From: Pomphorhynchus laevis
Taxonomy: Eukaryota > Acanthocephala > Palaeacanthocephala > Echinorhynchida > Pomphorhynchidae
Reading direction: 5' to 3'
Length of the DNA stretch: 64,000 nt
Assembly: GCA_012934845.2 (NCBI GenBank)
Contig: WNNJ02002938.1
Span: forward strand, 1 to 64,000
The position numbers and the translations under genes are program-made. This document shows, piece after piece, positions 30,001 through 42,000 of the stretch. The notes under the pieces were generated by a model. The model ran no database searches and was not told the origin of the DNA. It saw only the letters and a program-made list of their open reading frames with translations. How positions within the stretch are numbered: the first letter of the stretch is position 1; every line of letters starts with the position of its first letter.

Positions 30001-33000
30001 TGGTCCAGGAGCCAAAACTGGTACGATTGATTTTAAATCCATATGTGCTGCTAAATAACTGGACTTCGATCATCATCTCACTCAGTCTAATGTATCACTC
30101 CGAGACGCTCCTAAACATCCAGCAGTCATCGTCAGTCGGATGAAGTTGTTAGGAAGCGTTTCGACTGATTTTGTGATAACTGTAAAGACACCAGCAATTC
30201 CTCACGATGCTAAACGAAACTCAGGTGCATAAAGCGTTTTTACTGGCTTGCTGCATATATATACTGTTCAAAGAATAAATAGAACCACAGTAAAATCAAC
30301 GTTAACATCCGTTACACTTCGATGGAATTACTCATATGCAGATTATCAACGCCTTTCCCTCTGGAACTTGTGATTGTATACCGTCCAGGTTCAGTTGCCC
30401 CCTCACGTATCTTCTTTAACGACCTTGCAGATCTTATGTCTCAATGTTCATTGTCTTATACTCCTTCTTTTGTTCTCGGTGACTTTAACATTCGTCTTGA
30501 TCGCCCGGCTGACTCTATCACTTTAACTAATCTTTTTTCTGATTTTAACTATAAATTACTTTCAACAAGCCCAACTCGTATTCTCAGCAGTGCTCTCGAC
30601 ATCATTGCTGTTCCTATCTGCTTCAATGACTATACCTCCTTGTCAATTACTGATCCTGGTTTGTCCAATCATTTCCTTGTCACTCTTACTCTTACTCGTC
30701 CCCATCCTCCTTCTCCGCCTTAACCTTTATCTACACCAAGTCGACCATGGAAGCTTCTCGATATCCCTGATCTCTGCACAGCCTTACTCAATTCTTCACT
30801 ATTTTCACTTCCTCTTCACTATCTCTCTCCCGATGATCTCTGCATTCTGTTTGATTCTGAACTTACGTCGGTCCTCAATAACCTTCTGTCTAGTCGACTT
30901 CGACGTTCCCAGCGCTTGCGCCATGCTCCCTGGTTCGATTCTGACTGTAGTCTTTCTAAGTGTCGACTCCGTCACTCTTTTCGTATGTATAAACGCTTTC
31001 TTAAACGTTCACCCAACTCACTCGCTCCAAATCTTGGTGATTCCTACTATTCTCAACGCCGTTCATATATCATTCTTATACGTACTAAAAGTACTCTCTT
31101 TTGGCGAAATCAACTCGAGTCATCTTCCAAGTCTAAATCTCATTGGAAAATCTTAAACTCAATTCTTTCACGATCATCTACCCCTTGTAATATAAATCCT
31201 GATGAATTTTCTTCATATCAACAAACTAAGCTATCTAATTTACTTTCCCTACTACCCAAAACCCCCTTTTACCCACTCTTATCTTTAAATACTTCACTCC
31301 CAGAACTATTCCACCTTCTTCCCGTTTCGTCTAATGAAGTTTCTTCGGTTCTGCTGTCATTACCTAATAAAACCTCATCTTCTGACCCAATTCTCACTCA
31401 CTTGCTTAAAAATATCTGCTCCTTTATCTTACACTTCCTAACCACATTGTTCAACTCGTCCATCAGTAGCCGTACATTTCATTCAATCTGGAAATGCGCC
31501 ACTGTTCGTCCTCTCATCAAAAAGCAATCTCTCGACTTCTCACTACCATCTTCGTACCGTCCCATTTCACTACTCCCAACCCTCCCTAAACTCCTTGAGC
31601 GTCTCGTTCTTAAGCAAGTTAATACATATCTCTATTCCTCTAACTTATTTCCTCTCTTCCAAGCCGCTTTTCGCTCTAATTACTCTACCGAAATTGCTGT
31701 CTTAAAGTTTATAACGACTTACTCATATCGCACGATCATAAATTATGTAGTGTCATAGTTTCTCTTGATCTATCGTCTGCTTTTGACATCGTCGATCACT
31801 CGATTCTTCTCCATCGCCTTCGTCATGATTATGGTTTCTCTTTACCAACTGTATCATGGTTTTCTTCATATCTATCAAACCGTACATTTCGCGTCTATTC
31901 TAACTCTTCTCTCTCCCATCCTTCGTCCATTCCGTCCGGTGTTCCACAAGGCTCCGTATTAGGCCCTATGCTTTCCTCTCTTCTTCTCGTTGATTTGTAT
32001 TCGATTCCTCATAAATTTAACTTCCATGTTATGCAATATGCTGATGACATTATCATCTATGCTCATGCACCTGTTTATCGTATTCACGATCTTAGTGTTT
32101 CCGCTTCGGACTGTCTTGTCTCAATTTCCAATAATCTTTCTTCCCTTCGCTTTCTCTTAATCCTGATAAATCCAAAATTTTGTGGATCCTACCTCGACGC
32201 CTCGGATTCGAACCTATCTCCGTATCATTAAATTCTACAATTCTTCCTATCGTTGATAATCTCGTTTTCCTAGGCTTCCATTTTGACAACCGACTTTCAC
32301 TTAAACCTTTCGTTAGAGATAAAGTACGCTCATCTACCTTGATACTCCGCAACCTCCGTCAAGTTCGTAGATTGATCGATTTCCCTTCTTGTATGACTCT
32401 CATATCATCTCTCCTTTTTTCTAGACTCGATTATTGTCTTAGTCTATTTTCCAACTCACCTAAATCCACTCTTCTTCCCCTACAACGCATAGTCAACGCA
32501 GCCGTCCGAATTCTCCTCTGTCTTCGTCGTTTTGATCATACATCCTACCATCTTGCTTATCTCGACTTGCCTACAATTTATTGTCGTGTTCAAATTCGTC
32601 TTCTTATCGTTGCTTTCCGCTTTGTAACTTTTCATACCCCTTCATTTCTCAATCTTCCTTTTCTTGATAATTCTCGTCCTGTTTACTGTTCCTTGCGTTC
32701 CTGTAATTCCCTTCTTTTACATGTCCCAAACTACTCTACCTCATTTGTACTCCGCTTCTTCATTGTGGCTGCTCCTCTATCGTGGAACCATCTGCCCATT
32801 CGTATACACCAATCAACTTCCCTGCCGTGCTTCAAACGACAAATCCGATCCCATTTAAACAATTTATCTGCTTGACTTTTTCATTTTTGTTTGTGGACTT
32901 GTAAGCGTACAGCTTGTATGCATTTGCCACATTAAATAAATTTGTATTATTATATGCGTACTTTATTGCTCAATTCATCATCCACATCATTGAGTTCTTT

Positions 33001-36000
33001 TCGAAACGACTCTAAGTAAGGGTGAAATGGTAATATCAATGTTGCATCCGGTTTTTTGCTCTCAGTCTTTTCCAGTGATGTCTGTCGCTTCATTCTTCTT
33101 ACCGCCTGACATTGTCTGTTAATCACTCTTCGTATGTAACCCCTCTCTATGAATTCATTAGTCAATCTCGAAATATTACATTCGAAATCACTAGTATTCG
33201 AACAAACTCGTTTCAGGCGCGGTGCTTCATTATAAATTACTCTTTGTTTGGTACTCTGAGGATGGTAGCTCGTTGCGTGGAGGTACATTAGCACTGATTC
33301 TTTTTTCCTATAAAATCATGTTATGTATGTGCCGTTAGGATCTTTTGAGATCATAATATCAAGAAAATTTAACTAATTTCCTGCTACGAATGTCAACTCA
33401 AGGTCACAAATTGCCTTAAACTCATTTTGAAATCGTTTTAATGACATTTCATTTTCTAGCCACACAAAGAAAATATCGTCGATATAACGACAAAATAGTA
33501 GTGGCTTTATCTCTAATTTTCTAATCCATTCTTGCTCCATCATGTGCATAAACATAATCGCATACGCCGGAGCCCTCGAAGTACCCATTGCTGTACTTAA
33601 TTCCTGTATATAATAAGTTTGCTTATATCGTAAAATATTGTTGAGCAACACCAACTGAGCAGATTGCAAAATTATATCTCTTCGATTTTTTTCCAATGTT
33701 CTCTTGTCGTAGGAATTCTGACATTGCTCTTAAACCTTGTACGTTCTTAATGTTCGTATAAAGACTGGCTACGTCAGCTGTAACCAATATTCCCTCTTTT
33801 GGTAGTGAATGTCGAGATTCCTCGAATCTTTTTATAAACTCAATGTTGTTTGCAATGTACGACGGTACTGCTCGAAACATCAGTGAAAGTTGTGCTTGTA
33901 CCCATTTTGATAATTTATCCGTTAGAGTACCCTTGCAGCTAATTATTGGTCTACCAAAGCATGGTCGCGTAGTTTCATGAACTTTGGGCAGCATGTAAAA
34001 AGCTCCAAACTGATCTTCTGGTCGCAGTTGATCACTTATATCCAGTGTCGAGAGACCTTTAGCCAGTGATTTCTCCAGATGTTCATTAATTGTTCGCATC
34101 GTTTCCTGTATTGTTTTTTTCTCAACCTCCCGGTAAGTCGGAGAATTCAATTGTCTCATGGCTTCCGTATCATATTAAACCAAATTCCATAATACACATT
34201 GCAATCCTTTGTATGCTTTCGTTACGATTAAATTCTTTCTTTTCTTCAACTTTTCTATATTTTTAATTACATTATTATTCAATATCGGCTTCTGCACTTT
34301 TTTAAATACTTCTCAGTCAAGTGGTTACCGACCGTGTTAACTCTTTCCAGGCGGGTAGAGGTATCTTTAATTTTATCCAACAGGCCTACAGACTGTTTAA
34401 TAGCTCGATGAATGTCGTATCTTTCATATACTCCGGTGTTAGGTGTACCTAAGTATATGACTCCGGTGTTAGGTTTTTCATATACTTAGGGAAGTACTTA
34501 GTGAGTAAGTAAGTAAGTAAGGGTTTTATTAATAACTATATAACTGATAAAAACTTAAGAAACAAAAACATGCAAAAGACAACTTAAAATAGAACTGTTC
34601 AGGACGTTTTTTTTGGAATCTTCAACTTATATTCACGGCCTCAGGTCCAGAGGGATCTGAGCCCCTCGGCCACACCAGCGCGCCGCCCTCTGACTGAACC
34701 ATTCGGGGTCTCTCACACACCTAAGAGTCCAGTCAAGGCGGACTATGGTTGGTAATCTCGAGATGAGGAGCTTGAGAAACCTTAGTCTTTGTTCTGGGGG
34801 ACGTCCTCGTGAGAAGAAGACTAATCCCGAGATAGCCCAAGTACCCCAGAGGCGCACTTGGGTTATCCCATTCAATGACAGATGCTGGGCCCGTTTCAGA
34901 GCCCACCTAGCTTTCTTCAGGATACGTTTAAGTCTATCCAGGTCAGCTTTCGCCGACCAATTCACCGTAACGGTGAACCCCAGATATTTTACTCGACTCG
35001 TGAAGATGGGGAGTGGTTGATGCTGCAAAATGGAGGAGAGTGTAGAGAGTGCTAGTCTCTTAAGTTTCTTTTTGGTGGCAGGAACGCCATTAAAGACAAC
35101 CACCTGTGATTTTGAGGAGTTTAAAATAAGATTGGATGGGGGCAACTGATCTTTTAATCTTAAAAAGAAACGGCTGATGTCAGAGATTACATCTTTGCAC
35201 CTGCGTCCAGAGAACAAGGCTGTGGTATCATCAGCATATACCACTAGATGTTGATCACGTTTAAAATTCTTGAATAATACAATGGATGCAGCAAGATATA
35301 AGATAGGAGAAAGTGGGGATCCTTGAGGTACACCTGTAATAGGGTAGAACTGACGCGCATCAGGGTCGTCTTCATAGTAGAACCGCTTGGTGTACAACAA
35401 TATCTCCACCCTGTTAACAATTCTCGCAGGCAACCCGAGGGACCTGAGAGAGGAGATAACGAAGGGAATGGAGATCCGGTCAAATGCAGCTGAAAAATCA
35501 AGAAAAACAGCCACAGCAAGCTGATGACTATTATCCTGACAAAACTGATGCACTTCACCAATTGCTGAATGGACCGAGCGCCCTTTGACAAACCCATGAA
35601 AACTCGGTGGGATCAAATTACGCCTACATAAATGAACGCGGATTCTACGCGCAAGCGCTTTCTCGTAGATGGATATGAGGGCGTTTTGAATCGAGATGGG
35701 CCGCAGATCTTTAGGACAAGTGATTAATCTCTTTTTAGGTAAAAAACTCGACGGCTGATGTTGATTTCCGCTATGTCAGACGGGGAGGCTAATAGCATTG
35801 TGATGGCGACCTCCTTTCTCTGACTGTATGTCAAAAGCTGACAGACACGAGTGGTGAGTGGCGCGTGGGATTTGGAGGTGCCCGGGAGTGGTCCCCAGGA
35901 GTTAAGGATATCTGTAACAGACAAGTCCCTACTCCTGAAGTCACACCAAGGCGGGATTGGTTGGGGAGAATGAGTGGCTCCATAATTGTGTAAGGAAAGT

Positions 36001-39000
36001 GACTCCTCTAAAACTTTGTCAAGGCCTATGCTACCAATCCAAACCAAGGCTCTATCCTTCCAGCAAACAAATTTCTCCTTCTTGAATATCTTCCAGAAGG
36101 AAGCCTGAGAAGGGTTTTGGTGAGCAATGCTTGCCCTATCCCTGCTCAGCTGGAGCCTATATCTAGAGCTCCAATATTCATTCGAGAGGATATGTCTGGC
36201 GGAAACAGAGAGATTGGGAAGGTGCAACATTTTAGCTAGGACCTTGAGCTTTGTTGGAGTAGGATTGTATATTCGACCTTTATAGGTAGTTGAAAGGATC
36301 GCGGTAGCTTGCGATGAGAGGTAGGAATTAAATTCGGTCAAACTCTCAATTCTAATTCTGGGGAAGAGTTGGATAGCTGCCTGAAAGAAGGCCACTCTAA
36401 TAGGATCAAAGTGAAACCTTCTTATAAGCAACGTATCGTCCTCTAGCCGCCAGCGAATTAGGTCATGAGAGGTGGTCTGTTGTTGACGCGACTGCTCGGT
36501 GCAAATGGGTTTCAACAACCACATCTTATGTAGCAGTAATATGTCGAGGAGAGAATTTGTTGTAGAGCAATGAAAGGTTGGGGAAGGTGGTTTATGAATA
36601 AGATAGTCGATCCTTGCTCTGCGGAGTGCTGCATTAATCCAACGACCAGTTCTGTCGTTGAAGTCACCAAGTAACATGTCATAACCGCTCCCCAATATTT
36701 GATCCAGGAGGTCACGGTTTTTGTGAATTTCTCCTGGCCGAATATAGACATTGGCTATGCTTATACGCTTACCGTTCTTACAAAGTGATATAGCTAAACA
36801 AGATAGGGCTGGACAAGAGTAGTTTAATAGGAGGGATGATCTTAAGGAGCTTTTTACTAGGGTTAAAAGACCTTGTGATGAAGAGGAGTGAGGGGGGTTA
36901 TGTAAGGAGTAAAGTGGGTGTATATGTGCTTAGGGATAAATCGAGTAATATCCTGGGGGAGACGGATAGACCGCGTCTCCTGAAGGACTATAACATCTGC
37001 ATCTCTACCAGATAGAAGGCTAAGGGCGGAAGCACCTCCCGAATTCCACTGAAGGATATTCAGTGAAAAAGGTCCTTGATTACTTCCCATTGCGTAAGTG
37101 TTACCGAAGTGGGACGCCCTCCACCTAGTCGCAACTAGAGGCGGAAAAGTCGCCTTTACCGCTTCCCGTCACGACAAATGGAGTCGCTTGCCCACGGGCG
37201 ATATCTTCATTTCCCTCGTTAGCCAGAGCCCAAATCGAATCCTTCCGAGCAAGCTTCAGAGCGGCTATGCTTAGCGCTGACCCGTTTCGTTTCTTAGATT
37301 TTGGTGGCTTCTTAATATTGTTGGTCTTCCCAGAAGGAGGAGAACGGAAGGATTCCGCTAATTGACCCACCAATTTTTGGACCAATTTTTCAAGTTGAAT
37401 CATTGATGCCTGATGCTGCATTTCAATAAGTTTAAGAATTTCTGTGTCCGGCATCCTGTCGTCATTCTTGTTAGACGATACAGCTTCCACGAAGCTAGTC
37501 GGTTTTGCTGTTACACCCCTGTGTCTCTTTTGGTACGCCTTAAAGATTTTACATTTTTTTGACCATGCGGGGTGCTCACCACCGCAGTTTGCGCAAAATG
37601 GCTTACTTTCGCACTTCTCAGGATGTATAGCAGTTGTACCACACACGCCGCACTTATGTGGTAAAGAACATCCAGTGGACCAATGCCCCCACTGATGACA
37701 ATTGTTGCAGTGAGGATACGTTAGTGAGTCGGTTTCGATTATTGAAAATCTCAAATTATACCCCATAAAAGGATTGCATGTTGAAATCGATAGTTTTAGA
37801 GCTTCATCAACCGGGGCATTGCAGAACGCAACGGGAATGGGAAAGCCTTTAATCCCTTTTATAAAGCGCACGTTAGAGATTTTGTAATCAGTTTCTAGGG
37901 CTGATATATCTTCTTCTGAAATGTATGTGGGCATATTATTTATCTTTATTGTTGCCAGGATTGGTTTGGAAGCAATTATGCCTTGTTCCGAATGCTCTTT
38001 TTTAAAGTAGTCTACGTACGACATTGCGAGATCAGGAGTGCAGAATGAGATTTTAATCTCAGATTCATAATATTTAATCGCATTGAACAATATCCTTTTT
38101 TTAAATCGATGAGCAAAGCCTCTTATAAAAACATTAAACATGTTCTGCCTTTCCAGAGGCACCAAAAGTCTGATAATCACCAGGTTGGATAATTTTGGTA
38201 CCGGGGGAAGTTCACCCACCGGAATATATTCAAGAGAACCTAAATCTCCACTTACCTCGTTTATTGCATTGGCAAGAAAATTAGTTTTCATTGAGTTCTT
38301 TGAACGCTCCGACATGCTAAATTTACTCATTTTGTTTTTTTTTGACTTAGTGAGTGGCAACCACACATGCAAGTCCAAAACGTTGTGTACCTTTGCCATT
38401 GTATGCAGTGCGACCAACAGTATGTTGGTGAAACATCAAATCAGCTTAATGTTCGTATGAACGGAAGACGAGCCGATATAAAGTCAAGGAATATTGGTCG
38501 TAACAACGCGGCAAACCATCAAATAGAAAACCACGATCATTCTATGAATGTCACAATTTTGCGTGGAGGTTTCAAAACGATAAATGAAAGAAAAAACAAC
38601 GAACAGCGTTATGTAGCACAATTAATGTGTGATAGCGCACTGAATACATTTCACAGATGTCATTTACCGTAAATCTAAAAACGCATGAGCATTAAACAGC
38701 TTTTTAAAACAACTGTTGAGGAAGGCGTTTTGCCGAAAGCTTCGAATTAATTGAATAATAGATAGTTCTTCTTTTCCGGTGTTCAAATATAAAATTTCAA
38801 TATATATAACATAAACTTACAATAGAACATGATGCAAAACATGTACGCTAATTGATAACAGCGGATACTTTTCAAGTTGTGTGACGAAGATTAAATAATA
38901 ATAATGGTTTTCTTAAATAAATAATACAAAGGGTTTATCGTCGGAAACAGAGAAACAGAAAGCTACGAAAACAAGAAAACGAATCGATAAAATGACACTA

Positions 39001-42000
39001 TTTAATCTTCTTACATGACTCACGGCCTCAGGTCCAGTAAGATCTAAACCCTTCAGCCGAGCCAACACGCCGCTCTTCGACTGAACCACCCGGGGTCCTT
39101 CACCCCCCCCGAAGAGTCCAATCGAGGCTGACTATGCTGGGTAATCGAGATACGAAGAGCTTGAGAAACCTTAGCATTTGCTCTGGGGGACGTCCTCTAG
39201 AGAAGAAGACTAATCCCGAGATAGCCCAAGTGCCCCAGAGGCGCACCTGAGTTTTCCCTTTTAATGACATATGCTGGGCCCGTTTCAGAGCCCATCTAGC
39301 TCTCTTTAGAATACGTTTACGTCATCCAGGTCTGCTTTTACCGACCAGCTCACCGTAACGGTGAACCCCAGGTATTTTACTCGACTCGCGAAGACAGAGA
39401 GAGGTTGATTAGTCAAAATCGAGGAGAGCGCAGAGAGTACTAATCTCTTAAGTTTTTGCTTTGTTGCAGGGGCGCCATGAAAGACAACCACCTCCGATTT
39501 AGCGAAGTTTAGAATACGATTGTACTTGGGTAACTGGTCTTTTAATCTTAAAAAGAAACGGCTGATGTCCGAGATTATGTCTTTGCACCTGCGTCCAGAG
39601 AACAGGGCTGTGGTATCATCAGCATATACCACTAGACATTGTTTGCGTTTAAATATTTTAAAGAGCTCAATGGAAGCACCAAGGAACAAGATAGCAGAAA
39701 GAGGGGATCCTTGGGCACACCCGTAATAGGGTAGAACTGACGCGCATCAGGGTCGTCTTCATAATAGAATTGCTTGGTGTACATCAGTATCTCCACCCTG
39801 CTAACAATTCTCGCAGATAACCCGAGGGACCTGAGAGAAGAGATAACACATGGAATTGAGATGCGGCCAAATGCAGCAGAAAAATCAAGGAAAACAGCCA
39901 CAGCAAGTTGATGACTATTATCCTGATAGAAATGATGCACTTCACCTACAGCTAAATGGACCGAGCGACCTTTGATGAACCCATGAAACTTAGTGGGATT
40001 AACTTTCGCCTACCTAAATGATCGCGGATTCTACGCGCACGCGCTTTTTCGTAGATCGATGCGAGGGAATTTTGAATCGATATGGACCGCAGGTCTTTAG
40101 GACATGAAACTGGATTTTTCTTAGGTAAAAATATACGTCTACTAATGTTGATGGTCATATCAGATGGAGCGGCTTATAGCATTGTTACGCCCACTTCTCT
40201 TCTTTGATCGGCTGTCAAAAGCTGACAGACACGAGAAGAGAGTGGAACAATGGATTTGGAGGTGCCCGGGAGAGGCCCCCAGGAGTTAATGATATCTGTG
40301 ACAGATAAATCCTTACTTCTGGAGTCTCCCCAAGGCGAGATTGGCTGAGGTGATTGAGTGGCTCCATAATTATGTCGGGATAGTAACTCCTCCAAAACTT
40401 TATCAAGACATATATTACCAATCCAACCCAATGACACGGTTGTGGAACATGGTCACACGAGATGTCTGTTTTTACACCGCTGATGTTAAGGATCTGTTCA
40501 CAAATGTCCCAATTAGGGAGACGATTGATGATGCCGCGCTTCTTCTAAACCATAAATGTGATCGTTGGACGTTGACACTCAACGAATGGAAACATATTCT
40601 CTATACATGCACCTCTTAATCCACCTTCTCATTTGACAACAAATTAGAAGTACAAAGGGACGGTGTCGCGATAGGCTCCCCATTAGGGCCGACGCTAGCT
40701 TACTTATTCATGAGTAAGGTGGAAGCAACTGTATATTCGCGCATAAAAGGCCAAATATACTGGTGTATATATGTGGATAATGTGTTTATGTGTATCAAGG
40801 GACCACATCATTCCCAGGAGAACGTTTTGGGTATGCTAATTGACATAGATCTGAGGATTACATTGAGCAAATGTGTGGAAGAAAATGGTGTTATTTCCTT
40901 CCTGGACGTATAATGCATGCATCACAATGATACGACTACTACTAGGGTATATTGAAACGAAGGTGTCATCAACATTATCACACCGTGGACTTCTACCTCC
41001 GCCAAGGAAATATAAAATGTTGGCTGCTCGCTCATTATTCCTGAGAATGCTTAGATATTGCCTAACTGAAGACGACGTAAAAATGAATATAAGATAATAG
41101 TGCAATCGCTGTTTGACTCGAAATACCTACTATGGACAATTTAAAGCTCCCATAATGCAGCGATGATGAGTTACGACAAGGAATATGTCAGCTACTCTAG
41201 TCCTAAAACACGACATGTAAACTGGAGTAACCACACATTCGATCTTCTTCAGTGTTATTAGTAAGGTATGCAGAAGCACTAGCTCACATATTACGGTATT
41301 TTGTAAGATGGTCCCCAGTATTTCAGGGCAATGCAAAATCAAGCCCATATATGTAAAATTTGGAGAAATCTAAGTATTCTATGTAATAATTGTTGTTCCC
41401 GTTGCATTAGTCGAACTGGCGAAAAGCTTGCTGTTCGATTATTAGGGCATAAACGCGCAATACGGCTAGGACAAACCAGCTCAGATGTGTGGAATTATTT
41501 TACTGCTCATGGACACGATATAAATTTCGCCAGCGCAGAGATTATAGCTCACAAAAGTGATAAGACTATAAGGAATATTAAGGAGGCAATTATTTTACGA
41601 TATAACGATCCTGCCAATAATTTTGAGGGCAATAAACCAGATGTTCCGACCCATCTGGTCCACTAAAGGCAAGTTTATTTTTCCTGGCTAATTTGATAGT
41701 TGCTTTCTATCAGATTATTTTTCGCTGTATATTTTTGATTGTAATTGTGCATTGTTATGTCCTGATGATGATCGCAGTAGTTATCGAAAATTTGTAACAA
41801 TTAAAAAAATTTTTAAATTGGCTTATCTCGATTCGTTTAATTTATTAAATATAATACATTAAATAATGAAAAGTATTTATAAAAAGTAATGATATAAACT
41901 TTCTTCAAAATCATTCAAATAATTTAATAGACGATTACTTTGAACAATATTATTTGAAAAATATGATCAAACATTAAATTAGCATTGACTTAAACTGTTA

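Larger units (their letters stand above)
34506..38344 (-). mobile_element. I/Jockey-group LINE, near full length, two ORFs
   Basis: 3.84 kb element read on the minus strand. The 5' end lies 14 bases before the ORF1 ATG. ORF1 (zinc knuckles) is followed by ORF2 (endonuclease and RT), and the 3' end carries a (CTTA)n tail at 34506-34520. It is flanked by a 10 bp target-site duplication. ORF1 is intact; ORF2 has frame changes. The insertion lies between two PLE pieces in intron 1 of the carrier gene. Confidence 0.85.

Noticed and set aside
30322-32875. Host reverse-transcriptase-like gene
   Set aside because: Frame breaks, LINE 3' end and sister copies at 44.5-49.2 and 56.0-60.5 kb identify it as a LINE.
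34745-35020. Plus-strand ORFs across the I/Jockey-group LINE
   Set aside because: Antisense shadows of ORF2 RT on the minus strand.
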